The position numbers were made by a program, and so were the translations under genes. Positions 28,267-37,208 of a DNA stretch of 64,000 nt are shown one piece after another. Location of the stretch: NCBI RefSeq assembly GCF_001639145.1, contig NZ_LROY01000002.1:590501-654500 (forward strand). The letters run 5' to 3'. The notes below the pieces were generated by a model that saw only the letters and a program-made list of their open reading frames with translations, made no database searches and was not told the origin of the DNA. Within the stretch, counting starts at the first letter, position 1; the number at the start of each line of letters is the position of its first letter. Origin of the DNA: Microbulbifer sp. Q7. GTDB lineage: Bacteria; Pseudomonadota; Gammaproteobacteria; Pseudomonadales; Cellvibrionaceae.

Positions 28267-28596
28267 TTGAAAGTCGTCTGTTTTGGTGAGGCGCTGGTGG
28301 ACATGTTGCCCAAGCGGATGTCCAGAAGCGGTTTCACCAGTTATCCCGAGCAATTCACAAAATTTGCCGGAGTGGCATTGGCAAGTGCCTCCGTGGCGGC
28401 GGTAAAGCTGGGGGGTATACGTACTTGGCCGGTATGCTGGGCGAAGATACGTTTGGGTACTTGCTCAAGGAATCGCTTCACTCGGAAGGGGGCAAAACGG
28501 ATTTCGTCAGGTTCACAAGCCAGGGCAAGATCGCACTGGCGTTTGCCACTTGTATCGAAACGGGAATCAGCGACGCGCAGGATGGCCTGTCAAGGT
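28267..28596 (+). pseudogene. PfkB-family fructokinase relic, frameshifted
   Basis: The start (TTG at 28267) encodes KVVCFGEALVDMLP and a degraded FAGVALASASVAAVKLGG where fructokinases normally have FAGGAPANV. At about 28418 a one-base loss shifts the frame. The next frame continues with YLAGMLGEDTFGYLLKESLH and DFVRFTSQGKIALAFAT, clear PfkB sequence, before it decays and stops near 28596. The C-terminal two thirds of the kinase is missing. It is a non-functional remnant at the end of the ABC operon. A sequencing error cannot explain the missing C terminus. Confidence 0.85.
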
Positions 28597-28717
28597 AGTG
28601 GATTGATCGGTTTATCGAGCATCACCAGGGCTTGGCCGTATTGTGCGGAAGTTTCTGCACAAACCATCGGGAAAATTCTGACAGCGAATGTAAATTATTG
28701 TGCTCTGGAGGACGAAC

Positions 28718-29461
28718 ATGGGTAAACAATTGGTTTTACTGCTATTCATCGTCACCGGTATCACCGGTGCCCATGGACAGGTTCCCGAAACTAGCCAGCA
28801 ATTACTGGTGACGATTAGCAATAGTTGGGATGCAGATACCGGTGAACTACATGCGTTCAGTCGCACCGAGAGTGGCTGGAGGCCGATACTGGAACCGATA
28901 CCCGTCAACCTTGGTCGTACCGGGCTTGCCTGGGGAATTGGCTTGCACCCTGAATCCATCGTAGGCAAAGAGGACCCTCAGAAGCGGGAGGGGGACGGTA
29001 AGGCCCCAGCGGGCATTTTTCGCCTGGGGGATGCATTCGGATACCCCAGTGCACTGAATACCGGTCTCGGTTACCAGCCCATGACGGCCTCCCACTACTG
29101 TATCGATGTGTCTGCCTCCCCCCTATATAACCAGACGGTGGATGCGGAACTGGTCGGCAAGCAGGCGGTGCAGGGCTCTTCCGAAGGTATGCGTCGGGAC
29201 ATCCACTACGGTGATCAGCAGTACAAAAAAGGAATTTTCGTAGCGCATAACCCGGCCAATGTGCCGGGTGCGGGAAGCTGTATATTTGTGCACCTCTGGA
29301 AAGCGGCGGGCAGCGCTACCGCTGGATGTACCGCCATGGCGGAGCCGGAGATGGATGCAGTGCTCAAGTGGCTGCGGGCCGACCAGCAACCGGTGTACGT
29401 AGCGCTGCCCAGGCAACAGTACCGGGCATTGCAGTCACAGTGGCGTTTGCCGGCACTGTAA
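28718..29461 (+). CDS. Exported L,D-transpeptidase-fold (YkuD) protein
   Basis: This 247-aa protein has a signal peptide (residues 1-20) and a YkuD/ErfK-type catalytic domain. The active-site region reads IFVHLWKAAGSATAGCTAM (about residues 192-210), with the conserved His, the SxxxGC region and the cysteine nucleophile. Family members cross-link peptidoglycan, anchor lipoproteins or hydrolyse such bonds. A GGAGG eight bases before the ATG fixes the start. It lies between the fructokinase relic and the aminotransferase, and adds another cell-wall function to this stretch. Confidence 0.87.
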   Translation: MGKQLVLLLFIVTGITGAHGQVPETSQQLLVTISNSWDADTGELHAFSRTESGWRPILEPIPVNLGRTGLAWGIGLHPESIVGKEDPQKREGDGKAPAGIFRLGDAFGYPSALNTGLGYQPMTASHYCIDVSASPLYNQTVDAELVGKQAVQGSSEGMRRDIHYGDQQYKKGIFVAHNPANVPGAGSCIFVHLWKAAGSATAGCTAMAEPEMDAVLKWLRADQQPVYVALPRQQYRALQSQWRLPAL

Positions 29462-29479
29462 AGTATTCATTGTAAAACT

Positions 29480-29502
29480 AACTATCGGCGCCGACGATAG
29501 TT
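29480..29502. other. Perfect hairpin after the L,D-transpeptidase gene
   Basis: The inverted repeat AACTATCG / CGATAGTT with a seven-base loop starts 19 bases after the stop codon. There is no T tract, so it is a weak terminator at best. It could also be a regulator site for the aminotransferase gene downstream. Confidence 0.45.
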
Positions 29503-29598
29503 GCAAACTGTCACCGAACACCATGCTGTTTAAACTGAGCTCGATACCCGCTGCTTAATTGTGGCGGTCTTTCACTACGGTTGAAAACGAGCATAGCG

Positions 29599-30996
29599 AT
29601 GAGCAGCAAAAACTGGCAGGCGGACAAGCGCCACTGGATGCATCCATGGACCCACTTCGATTCTTTTGAGGAAGAGGGCTCCCTGATGATGGCCCGTGCC
29701 AAGGGAGCACGGGTCTGGGACGAACAGGGCAAGTCCTACTTTGATGCGGTGGGTGGCCTCTGGTGTACCAACATTGGCCTCGGCCGCGAGGAGATGGCGG
29801 AAACGATCGCCGAGCAGGTTCGGGAAATGGCCTACGCCAATCCCTTCGTGGACATTTCCAACGTGCCCGCAGCACAGTTAGCGAAGAAACTGGCGGAGCT
29901 GGCGCCCGGGGATATCAACCGGGTGTTTTACAGTTGCGGTGGTTCCACGGCAATCGATACCGCCTTCCGCCTGGTGCACTTTTACCAGAACTGCCGAGGC
30001 AAACCGCATAAGAAACACATCCTGGCGCGCAAGGGTGGTTACCACGGTAGTACCTATGCGGCCATGTCGATTACCGGTAAGTCCGGTGACAAGATCCCGG
30101 AGTTCGACTATATCCAGGACTCCATTCACCACCTGAGCTGCCCCAACCCTTATCGTGCGCCCGCCGGCATGGACGAAGAGAAATTCTGCGATTTCCTTGT
30201 AGAGGAGTGCAAGCAGAAGATTGCGGATCTGGGGGCTGATAATATCGCTGCGTTTTTTGCTGAGCCCATCCTTGGTTCTGGTGGCGTGATCGTACCGCCG
30301 GAGGGCTACAATCGCCGTATCTGGGAGCTGTGCCAGGAGAATGACATTCTGTTCGTTGCCGATGAGGTGGTCACCGCTTTTGGAAGAGTGGGCCACTGGT
30401 TTGCCTCGAAAGACCTGTTTGGCGTGCAGCCGGATATCATCACCTGTGCGAAAGGGCTGACATCAGGCTACCTGCCACTGGGCGCGACCTTGTTTTCCGA
30501 TCGTATATACGAGGTCATTTCTACGGGTGATGCCGATCGCTACTTTGCCAGTGGCTACACTTACTCAGGGCATCCCGTTGCCTGCGCGGCGGCACTCAAG
30601 AATATCGAGATCATCGAGCGGGAGAACTTGCTCGAACGTGTTGTTGAAGTGGGAGCTTACTTCGAAAAGCGCTTGCAAACCCTGCGGGATTTGCCCCTGG
30701 TCGGTGATGTTCGGGGTAAGCGCTTCATGATGTGTGTGGAAAATGTCGCGGACAAGTCTACCAGGCAGCTGTTGCCCGATGAGCTCAATATCGGCAAGTG
30801 GATATCCGATCGTGCGGAGTCGAACGGCTTGATCGTCCGGCCTATCGTACATCTGAATGTGATGTCGCCCCCTCTCACCATGAGTCGTGGTGAGGTGGAT
30901 TTTGTGGTGGAACAGCTGGGCGCGGCCATCGAGCATGCCTACCACGATCTGCGTAGAGAAGGGCTATTGCCGAGCCCCCGGAAGCTGATCGCCTGA
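29599..30996 (+). CDS. Class III (omega) aminotransferase, PLP-dependent
   Basis: This 465-aa PLP enzyme belongs to the class III aminotransferases (beta-alanine/omega-amino-acid:pyruvate type). It shows YFDAVGGLWCTNIGLGREEM, FYSCGGSTAIDTAFRL, the cofactor-binding VADEVVTAFGRVG and the PLP lysine in CAKGLTSGYLPLGA (about residue 285). The ATG at 29599 is used; a TTG at 29581 is the alternative and neither has a strong Shine-Dalgarno. The LysR gene faces it tail to tail. The amine donor is unknown; a link with amino-sugar or murein catabolism is only positional. Confidence 0.92.
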   Translation: MSSKNWQADKRHWMHPWTHFDSFEEEGSLMMARAKGARVWDEQGKSYFDAVGGLWCTNIGLGREEMAETIAEQVREMAYANPFVDISNVPAAQLAKKLAELAPGDINRVFYSCGGSTAIDTAFRLVHFYQNCRGKPHKKHILARKGGYHGSTYAAMSITGKSGDKIPEFDYIQDSIHHLSCPNPYRAPAGMDEEKFCDFLVEECKQKIADLGADNIAAFFAEPILGSGGVIVPPEGYNRRIWELCQENDILFVADEVVTAFGRVGHWFASKDLFGVQPDIITCAKGLTSGYLPLGATLFSDRIYEVISTGDADRYFASGYTYSGHPVACAAALKNIEIIERENLLERVVEVGAYFEKRLQTLRDLPLVGDVRGKRFMMCVENVADKSTRQLLPDELNIGKWISDRAESNGLIVRPIVHLNVMSPPLTMSRGEVDFVVEQLGAAIEHAYHDLRREGLLPSPRKLIA

Positions 30997-31010
30997 TCTG
31001 TGGTACACCA

Positions 31011-31031
31011 AGAGCCCGTCACGCGGGCTCT
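31011..31031. terminator. Hairpin between convergent aminotransferase and LysR genes
   Basis: The arms AGAGCCCG and CGGGCTCT enclose TCACG, whose first three bases are the LysR stop codon on the minus strand. The stem is strong but lacks a T tract on either side, so termination is possible but not certain. Confidence 0.55.
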
Positions 31032-31942
31032 GTCACACTCTTCTCTGTGGAAAGCACGCGAGATACCTCATCAATCAGTTTTTGCCCCGCAGGCCCCAGG
31101 GTTTTTCTGCGCGACCAGATCAGGTCCGTGCAGTAGGGATAAGGCGTCAGCTGAAAATTGGTATTCAGTATGGTGATCGCGCCGCGGTCGATATGCGGCC
31201 GCGCGATGTGCAAGGGCGTAAACGCCCAACCCAGACCGGCGGTGAGCATGGTCATGAACAATGAGTAGCTCTCCAGGTACCAGATGCGATCGCTCAGATC
31301 GTTCTCCGGCATAGAGGCGGGGTCGCTACTGGCGCTGATGCGTAGATGCAAGTGATTGTGCAAGTCCTGCACGCCCACCGTATCCAGCGTGGTGAGCGGG
31401 TGGTTTTTGCCCGCGACCATCACAAACGAGCAGTTGCCAACGCCGCGAAAATCAAAGTCCTCCGGGTAGTCGCTCTGGCTTAAAACGATCCCGATATCGG
31501 CTTTGCCCTCGCGCACCAGCGCTGCTGCACTATTGCCAGACGCATGTAGGAGGGTGACGGTAACGGTACCAAACTCCGAATAAAAGGCTTCCAGGCTTTC
31601 TGTCAGTGCTTTCAAATCGATCGAAGACTCGTCGATCGCGATGGTCAGCGACTCTTCCAGCCCAGCATTCAGGCTGCGGCTCTTGGCTTCGAAGCGGGAG
31701 TAAGAGTTCAGGAGCGAGCGTGCATCGTGCAGCAGGGATCGACCCTGTGCGGTGAGTTTAGGCTCGCGGCCTGAGCGATCGAAAAGTGTCAGGCCGGTAT
31801 CAATTTCAAGGTTGCTGATCAGACCGGAAACCGTGGACTGCGCCTTACCCAGTGACCGTGCAGCCGCTGAAAACGAGCCACTGCGTGCCGCCGCCTCAAA
31901 CGCTTCCAGCTGTTCCGGAGCAATAAAAAAACGCGATTCCAT
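31019..31942 (-). CDS. LysR-family transcriptional regulator
   Basis: This 307-aa LysR-type regulator has an N-terminal winged helix with EQLEAFEAAARSGSFSAAAR and LGKAQSTVSGLISNL (residues 10-45), then a substrate-binding-like effector domain. It converges on the aminotransferase gene and stands upstream of the roughly 700-bp spacer before the first TonB-dependent receptor, so either could be its target. The effector is not predictable. Confidence 0.9.
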   Translation of the reverse strand: MESRFFIAPEQLEAFEAAARSGSFSAAARSLGKAQSTVSGLISNLEIDTGLTLFDRSGREPKLTAQGRSLLHDARSLLNSYSRFEAKSRSLNAGLEESLTIAIDESSIDLKALTESLEAFYSEFGTVTVTLLHASGNSAAALVREGKADIGIVLSQSDYPEDFDFRGVGNCSFVMVAGKNHPLTTLDTVGVQDLHNHLHLRISASSDPASMPENDLSDRIWYLESYSLFMTMLTAGLGWAFTPLHIARPHIDRGAITILNTNFQLTPYPYCTDLIWSRRKTLGPAGQKLIDEVSRVLSTEKSVTEPA

Positions 31943-32640
31943 AACTTGCCTGAATGTTTTACTGACTTTTGTTCTGACAGGGTAGCGCTGATGTGCCTTG
32001 AGGGAGTGGCGCTGTCAATAGTCGTTTGTGACCGGAGGTGTGGTATCGGTACATCCCTTGCTCCCGACCAATTTCCATTGTCCTTCACGTTTGCTTTGTC
32101 TATTGCGGTTGCGAAATGACTGGCTTACGGTACCTCGCTCCCGGCCCCACCGTGGCAATACCTTGTATCGGTCTAACCTATGAGAGCGACTTTAACAAAG
32201 CCGACGACCGTGTAAAGCAGAGAGCACAAACACGTCTCTATCTAACCGGGTATATGTCCGAATTTAACCGCAAGGGCACGTGTTACCCGGCGCATTCCCC
32301 CAAGTATCAATCCAGTCATGCTCAGTTGAGTTCCGCATAGGGCCAGCTATTCACGGATATTGGTGAATATTCAATACAGGATGGCAAAATTTTTGGACCC
32401 TTGTCGGTGCCCCGGAAGTGGGCGGCATGCCATTTTGCCCACACAATGTGGTCAACTTTGGAGCTCAATTGGCCGGCACCGTGCTAATCACGCCATCTGG
32501 CGATCCGGGCCTCTAAACTATCGCCAATACCGATACTTGATATTTTCCAATTCTTACTGGCTAACGAGATCCTGACTTAAGGGTGGAAGAGTTCGCGCGC
32601 CCACGAACAGAGTCTGAATTTAATAATAAGGAACCAGGGT
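31943..32640. promoter_or_regulatory. Long intergenic region upstream of the first TonB receptor
   Basis: I find no convincing gene in this 698-bp stretch; several short open frames lack good starts or family features. It contains a GGT-N3-ACC motif at 32166-32187 shared with the other two receptor promoters and a perfect palindrome TGAATATTCA at 32364-32373. One short frame near 32395-32514 reads plausibly (FWTLVGAPEVGGMPFCPHNV) but has no start and I do not recognise it. It may be a gene relic. Confidence 0.5.
32166..32187 (+). promoter_or_regulatory. Motif B: GGT-N3-ACC element, TBDR 1 copy
   Basis: TATCGGTCTAACCTATGAGAGC matches the element in front of TBDR 3 at 17 of 22 positions, including the GGT...ACC core and the final GAGC. 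GGT-N3-ACC is typical of GntR/FadR-type operators. It lies about 450 bp upstream of the receptor start. Confidence 0.5.
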
Positions 32641-35001
32641 ATGTTGCCATTCAATAAGAAGCCGATTGCTTATCTCATTTCGGCGTTTGCGCTCAGCGTT
32701 ACGCCGGCGGTGTTTGCGCAGGACGATACTGAAGAAGAAACGGAAAATTCGCAGCAGCAAAGTCGGCTGGTGGAAAATGTCGTGGTTACGGCGACACGCC
32801 GCGAAGCCTCTGTTGAGGATATTCCAATTAATATTTCGGCCATTGGTGAGGCGGAGCTGCGCAAGCGCGCCATTACCGATCTAAAAAGCCTTATTGAGGA
32901 TTCAGTAACAATTAGTGCACCGGCTAATTCGGCGCGCTTCGCAGATTCTGTAACGGTTCGCGGTTTGAATGTATCTGCGGTAAATCAGAATAACCTCGAG
33001 TTCTTTGTGCGCTCGACGCTCGCTTACTATCTCGATGAGACGCCCCTTCCTAATATTGGCTATCGAATTAAAGACATCGCGCGTGTAGAGACCCTGTTGG
33101 GACCACAAGGCACGCTGTATGGTTCTGGCAGCCTTGGTGGCACTGTCCGATATATTACCAACCAGCCGGATTTTGAAGAATCCACTGTCCGTCTCAATTC
33201 CGGCATTTACCAAACGGCTGGCGGGGGCATGAGTACGGACACTGATGTGGTGATTAATCAACCCCTTGGAGAAAATCTGGCGATACGTGCGTCGCTGGCA
33301 TACCTGGATGAAGCTGGTTTCACTGATCGTGTCGTCTCACCATCATTTCGATCGGAGAATCCATGGACAAATCCCGATGGGACGGGCAAAAAACGCTACG
33401 AAAATGACGATTATCAGAATGTGACCACCGGGAAAGTTGCACTGGCATGGCAGTTCAATCCCGATGCCAAACTGACTTTCACACATGCGCAGCAAAGCCA
33501 GCTGGCAAATGGTTCCCGGGGCTCTACGCTTGACCCGACTCAGGATGGCGATGTGCTCCAATACGGCCAGGATGTCGTAGTGGGGCGGTATCGCGAATAC
33601 GCGGATCGATCCTTTAAATTGGACTCATTGGACCTGGAGTGGGACTTCGAACACTTCGCCATGAAATCCAGCACCTCTCACTTTGAAGACACCCGCGAGG
33701 GACGGGCAAATTACGGGATTGGGTTTGTTTACTATGGTGACTGGGGCTGGAGTGCACTCACGCCAGAGGAAACCGACGAATCTCCCTATATGGTATTCGA
33801 CAACACGTATTCAGGTATCAGCCATGAAACCCGGTTCGTTTCCATGGTGGATGGCCCGATTAGCTGGGTTGGCGGTATCTACTATACCCAGCAGGAACGC
33901 AGCCTTGCGTTTCAAGAGCATTTTCCGACTCTGGACGCGGTTGGTGGATTGGATCGAGACGCCATTGGCGGCGAGCAGAATGTGGGGTATGCCGAGGATA
34001 TCAATACGGAATATAAGGAACTGGCCCTATTTGGTGAGTTGACTTACGCCGTCACTGATCGTTGGGACGTAACCGTCGGAACACGGGTATTCAATTACTC
34101 CGATGAGGCGGATCCGCGCATCACCGATTACGCGTTTGGTTTGGTAGATACCAAGGGCGCGGTTGAAAACTCAGCGTCAGGCGAGAAATTCTATAAGCTG
34201 AATACTTCTTATGAGCTAACTGATGACGTGCTCATGTATGCAACAGCATCTCAAGGTTTTCGTCGAGGTGGTGTAAACGGATTCAAAGGGCAAGGTGACC
34301 AGAATGTATCGGCCGCTGCGCAGAATTACCAACCAGACTCGGTGAATAATTTTGAACTGGGTTTGAAGGGGTCTTTTCTTGACGACCTGCTGTACATCGA
34401 AACAAATATTTACCAGATTGCCTGGGAGAATACGCAGACCTACTATAGCCAATCGATCAACGGCTTCCCGTTGAATGGCACCACAAACGGACCGGACGCA
34501 GAGTCTCAAGGCTGGGAGTTTTCCAGTCGTCTTCGCGTGAGTGACAATGTTTCATTGACTTACTCGACCGCCACAACTGAGGCGAAGTGGGCAGAGACTG
34601 AAGAAGTCTGCCTGTACGCGGATGGCTCGGAATGTCGCACCTGGTCTGAAGGTGGACTCTTGGGCGGCGCACCAGAATGGCGTCACAATCTGGTGGCGAA
34701 TTTCTACCGTGATCTGAGCAATGGTTTGACCCTTTCCGCAAGCGTTCGTGGTTCCTATAGCAGTGAGGTTCAAAGCGATCGCGCGGATTCTCCTGATGCG
34801 GAACCCTACCGATACGATTCCTACACACTTTACAGTGCCAATGTTGGCCTGAGTGGCGATCAGTGGAGTGCGGGTCTTTGGGCCAGAAACCTAACCAATG
34901 AACGTGCCGAGGTTTCCTATCAATCTGAAAATTACGTGGGGAATCGATTGATTCAGACCATGCCTCGTACGCTTGGATTGAACGTCTCCTACGATTTCTA
35001 A
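32641..35001 (+). CDS. TonB-dependent outer-membrane receptor 1
   Basis: This 786-aa receptor has a signal peptide (residues 1-26, ending AVFA), a TonB box-like stretch (ENVVVTATRR at about 45-54), a plug domain (including VETLLGPQGTLYGSGSLGG near residue 155) and a 22-strand beta-barrel that ends with the aromatic terminal residue (LGLNVSYDF), as outer-membrane proteins do. It actively imports a large substrate into the periplasm using TonB energy. AAGGA precedes the ATG and a strong terminator follows. Placed just ahead of the NagZ-like gene, it is a candidate importer for murein fragments (inferred). Confidence 0.95.
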   Translation: MLPFNKKPIAYLISAFALSVTPAVFAQDDTEEETENSQQQSRLVENVVVTATRREASVEDIPINISAIGEAELRKRAITDLKSLIEDSVTISAPANSARFADSVTVRGLNVSAVNQNNLEFFVRSTLAYYLDETPLPNIGYRIKDIARVETLLGPQGTLYGSGSLGGTVRYITNQPDFEESTVRLNSGIYQTAGGGMSTDTDVVINQPLGENLAIRASLAYLDEAGFTDRVVSPSFRSENPWTNPDGTGKKRYENDDYQNVTTGKVALAWQFNPDAKLTFTHAQQSQLANGSRGSTLDPTQDGDVLQYGQDVVVGRYREYADRSFKLDSLDLEWDFEHFAMKSSTSHFEDTREGRANYGIGFVYYGDWGWSALTPEETDESPYMVFDNTYSGISHETRFVSMVDGPISWVGGIYYTQQERSLAFQEHFPTLDAVGGLDRDAIGGEQNVGYAEDINTEYKELALFGELTYAVTDRWDVTVGTRVFNYSDEADPRITDYAFGLVDTKGAVENSASGEKFYKLNTSYELTDDVLMYATASQGFRRGGVNGFKGQGDQNVSAAAQNYQPDSVNNFELGLKGSFLDDLLYIETNIYQIAWENTQTYYSQSINGFPLNGTTNGPDAESQGWEFSSRLRVSDNVSLTYSTATTEAKWAETEEVCLYADGSECRTWSEGGLLGGAPEWRHNLVANFYRDLSNGLTLSASVRGSYSSEVQSDRADSPDAEPYRYDSYTLYSANVGLSGDQWSAGLWARNLTNERAEVSYQSENYVGNRLIQTMPRTLGLNVSYDF

Positions 35002-35027
35002 TCTCGCTCACATCTTGTGGACTACTT

Positions 35028-35056
35028 GGGGGCACCTTCGCCCCCTTTTTTCTTTT
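35028..35056 (+). terminator. Rho-independent terminator after TBDR 1
   Basis: The stem GGGGGC / GCCCCC with loop ACCTTC is followed by a run of six T and then CTTTTT. It separates the receptor from the GH3 gene, which therefore has its own promoter. Confidence 0.9.
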
Positions 35057-35093
35057 TGCGAATTTTCTATTGCACAACGGCGCCAAATGTGAA

Positions 35094-35106
35094 GAATAAA
35101 TTATTC
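35094..35106. promoter_or_regulatory. Motif A palindrome, GH3 promoter copy
   Basis: GAATAAATTATTC is a perfect dyad (arms GAATAA/TTATTC, one central base) 36-48 bases before the GH3 start. The same 13-mer, reverse-complemented, lies upstream of the NlpC/P60 operon. GAATAA and TTATT half-sites recur at 35121-35137. It is a candidate operator for the RpiR regulator of this locus. Confidence 0.65.
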
Positions 35107-35141
35107 CATCTGGTGCTAAAGAATAAGATTGGTTATTTATT

Positions 35142-37091
35142 ATGCTGGTAAGACGCTCGCTCATAAGGGTCGTGGCAGCCTGCTCGGTGGTCGCACTGAC
35201 CTCGATTGTGGCCTCTTGTACGGATTCTGTGCCGCTGCATGAGTCAGCTGCAGTGGACGCATTGAGTCTGCGCCAGAAGGTGGCGCAAAAGCTGATGCTC
35301 GATATCCGCTATTTCTGCCCGGACCAGCAGCGACCAGCGGCAGGCAAAGCGGGCAACCGGCACTGTGATCAGCCGGTGACCGAACTCCCTCGGGAGCTGG
35401 CCGGCATGATCCGGGATTCCGATCTAGGCGGTATTATTCTGTTTGCGGACAACCTCGAGCAGAGTGCGCAGATCGTAAGACTCAATCGTGCGTTGCAACA
35501 GGCCGCGGCGGAGTCTGCCAGCGGGTTGCCGCTATTGATCGGCATTGACCAGGAAGGCGGCCGGGTCAATCGGTTGCCGCGGGATGAGGCAGCGGCATTT
35601 GCCGGCAATATGGCCATCGGTGCGACCTATGCCCGCGAGGGAGATCGCTTCGCCAGTGCTACTGCTGAAGTAATGGCGGATCAACTACGTGCGCTGGGTT
35701 TCAACGTGAACTTCGCGCCCACGCTGGATGTAAACAGTAATCCCGATAATCCAGTCATCAACGTACGCTCCTACAGTGAGGACCCCAAGGTAGTGGCGGA
35801 ACTCGGTTCTGCCAGCGTCGCTGCGTTTCAGCGGCAGGGCGTGGCTGCAACGGTCAAACATTTCCCCGGGCATGGCGATACCAGCGTAGATAGTCACACG
35901 GGGCTGCCGCGGGTAGAGCGTTCCCTCGAGCAAGCGCAGGCCGTTGACCTGCTGCCTTTCCGCCAGGTGATCCACAACGCACAGCCGGCGCTGACCATGA
36001 CCGCGCATATCCAGTACCCAGCGCTGGACACTACGACCCTGATATCCCGCTCCGGTGAGCAGATGCTTGCCCCGGCCACACTTTCCCGAAAAATCCTCAC
36101 TGGTATTTTGCGTGGGGAAATGGCGTATGACGGGGTCATTGTGACCGACTCCCTCAATATGGCGGGAATCAGCGATTACTTTACGCCGGAGGAAGCGGTG
36201 GTAAACACCTTCGCCGCGGGTGCCGATATTGCACTGATGCCAATCAAGATCCGTTATCCAGAAGACCTGGTGCAACTGGATAAGCTGATCGACCGCGTTG
36301 TTGAGGCACTCGAAGCGGGGGAGATTTCCGTCGATGAGTTGGATTCATCTGTCGCACGGGTACAGCGCCTGAAACAGCGTTATATCGATGCGCAATGGGC
36401 ACAGCGTGATGAGGCTGAAGTGATAAGCCGGGCAAAGGCCATACTGGCATCCACAGAACATCGCACGCTCGCGCTGACTCTGGCCAACGCCGCATTGACC
36501 AATATTTTTCCCCCACAGCCATCGGCACTACCGGTGATCGGCCCGCAAGCCAGGCAGATTCAGGTGCTGACACCAAATCGGGCGGTTGGAGAAGCCTTTC
36601 GTATCGCACTGGAGCAGGTGAGTGACGCCGAGATCTCACTGCTAGTGCCCCGAGAGGCAGAGGCTGCGGTGAGAGACTCCGGTGCAGATACATTGATCGT
36701 AGCGAGTATTGTACCGACAGAAAGCGCGGTAGAGCTCGGCGGGATGGAGGACTTGCCCATTTTGCAGGAGCGGATCACCGACCAGGGTGTACTCTATGAA
36801 ATCTATCGCCAATCCCTCAGTGCGGCGAATGCACGCGGCGCGAAGACGGTGTTTATCAGCATGCGCTCTCCCTACGAAGCGGCACAATTTGAATCACTCG
36901 CGGACGTGCATCTGGCAAGTTTTGATTACAAAGCCTATATCGGCCCGGACGATACACTGGAGGGCCCGATTTACCGTGCGATCGCCAATGCGCTGGTAAG
37001 CCAAGAGGCGGTTGTTGGTCAGTTACCGGTAACCGTGATAACTCCGGCGAACCTGAATGTCAGCGATGCATCCGTTGATAACGAGGGCTGA
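35142..37091 (+). CDS. GH3 beta-N-acetylglucosaminidase, NagZ/YbbD-like lipoprotein
   Basis: This 649-aa lipoprotein (lipobox VASC near residue 27) is a two-domain glycoside hydrolase family 3 enzyme. The NagZ hallmark KHFPGHGDTSVDSHTGLP (about residues 240-257) contains the His/Asp catalytic dyad, and VIVTDSLNMAGI carries the nucleophilic aspartate. It is the size of secreted two-domain Bacillus NagZ (YbbD) rather than the 340-aa cytoplasmic E. coli enzyme. It should remove GlcNAc from murein fragments at the envelope. Motif A lies in its promoter. Confidence 0.93.
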   Translation: MLVRRSLIRVVAACSVVALTSIVASCTDSVPLHESAAVDALSLRQKVAQKLMLDIRYFCPDQQRPAAGKAGNRHCDQPVTELPRELAGMIRDSDLGGIILFADNLEQSAQIVRLNRALQQAAAESASGLPLLIGIDQEGGRVNRLPRDEAAAFAGNMAIGATYAREGDRFASATAEVMADQLRALGFNVNFAPTLDVNSNPDNPVINVRSYSEDPKVVAELGSASVAAFQRQGVAATVKHFPGHGDTSVDSHTGLPRVERSLEQAQAVDLLPFRQVIHNAQPALTMTAHIQYPALDTTTLISRSGEQMLAPATLSRKILTGILRGEMAYDGVIVTDSLNMAGISDYFTPEEAVVNTFAAGADIALMPIKIRYPEDLVQLDKLIDRVVEALEAGEISVDELDSSVARVQRLKQRYIDAQWAQRDEAEVISRAKAILASTEHRTLALTLANAALTNIFPPQPSALPVIGPQARQIQVLTPNRAVGEAFRIALEQVSDAEISLLVPREAEAAVRDSGADTLIVASIVPTESAVELGGMEDLPILQERITDQGVLYEIYRQSLSAANARGAKTVFISMRSPYEAAQFESLADVHLASFDYKAYIGPDDTLEGPIYRAIANALVSQEAVVGQLPVTVITPANLNVSDASVDNEG

Positions 37092-37094
37092 GAT

Positions 37095-37119
37095 CGATAG
37101 AAGCTCGCGGCTTCTATCG
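37095..37119. other. Ten-base-pair hairpin between GH3 and amidase genes
   Basis: CGATAGAAGC and GCTTCTATCG pair perfectly around a TCGCG loop, directly after the GH3 stop. No T tract follows, so it is more likely a partial terminator, an RNA-stabilising or processing element. It could differentially tune the downstream amidase-cyclase genes. Confidence 0.5.
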
Positions 37120-37208
37120 GTTCCGCCTCTGGTTAGTCATTTAGCAATGGCCGGTTGAATCTTCACACTTGCGGGTATCGAAGTCAGAAAAACAATAACA
37201 GGTGCGCC

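Noticed and set aside
32038..32575. Two short open frames in the gap before TonB receptor 1
   Set aside because: They have no Shine-Dalgarno sequences, no domain features and composition unlike the genes around them; treated as noncoding or relic.
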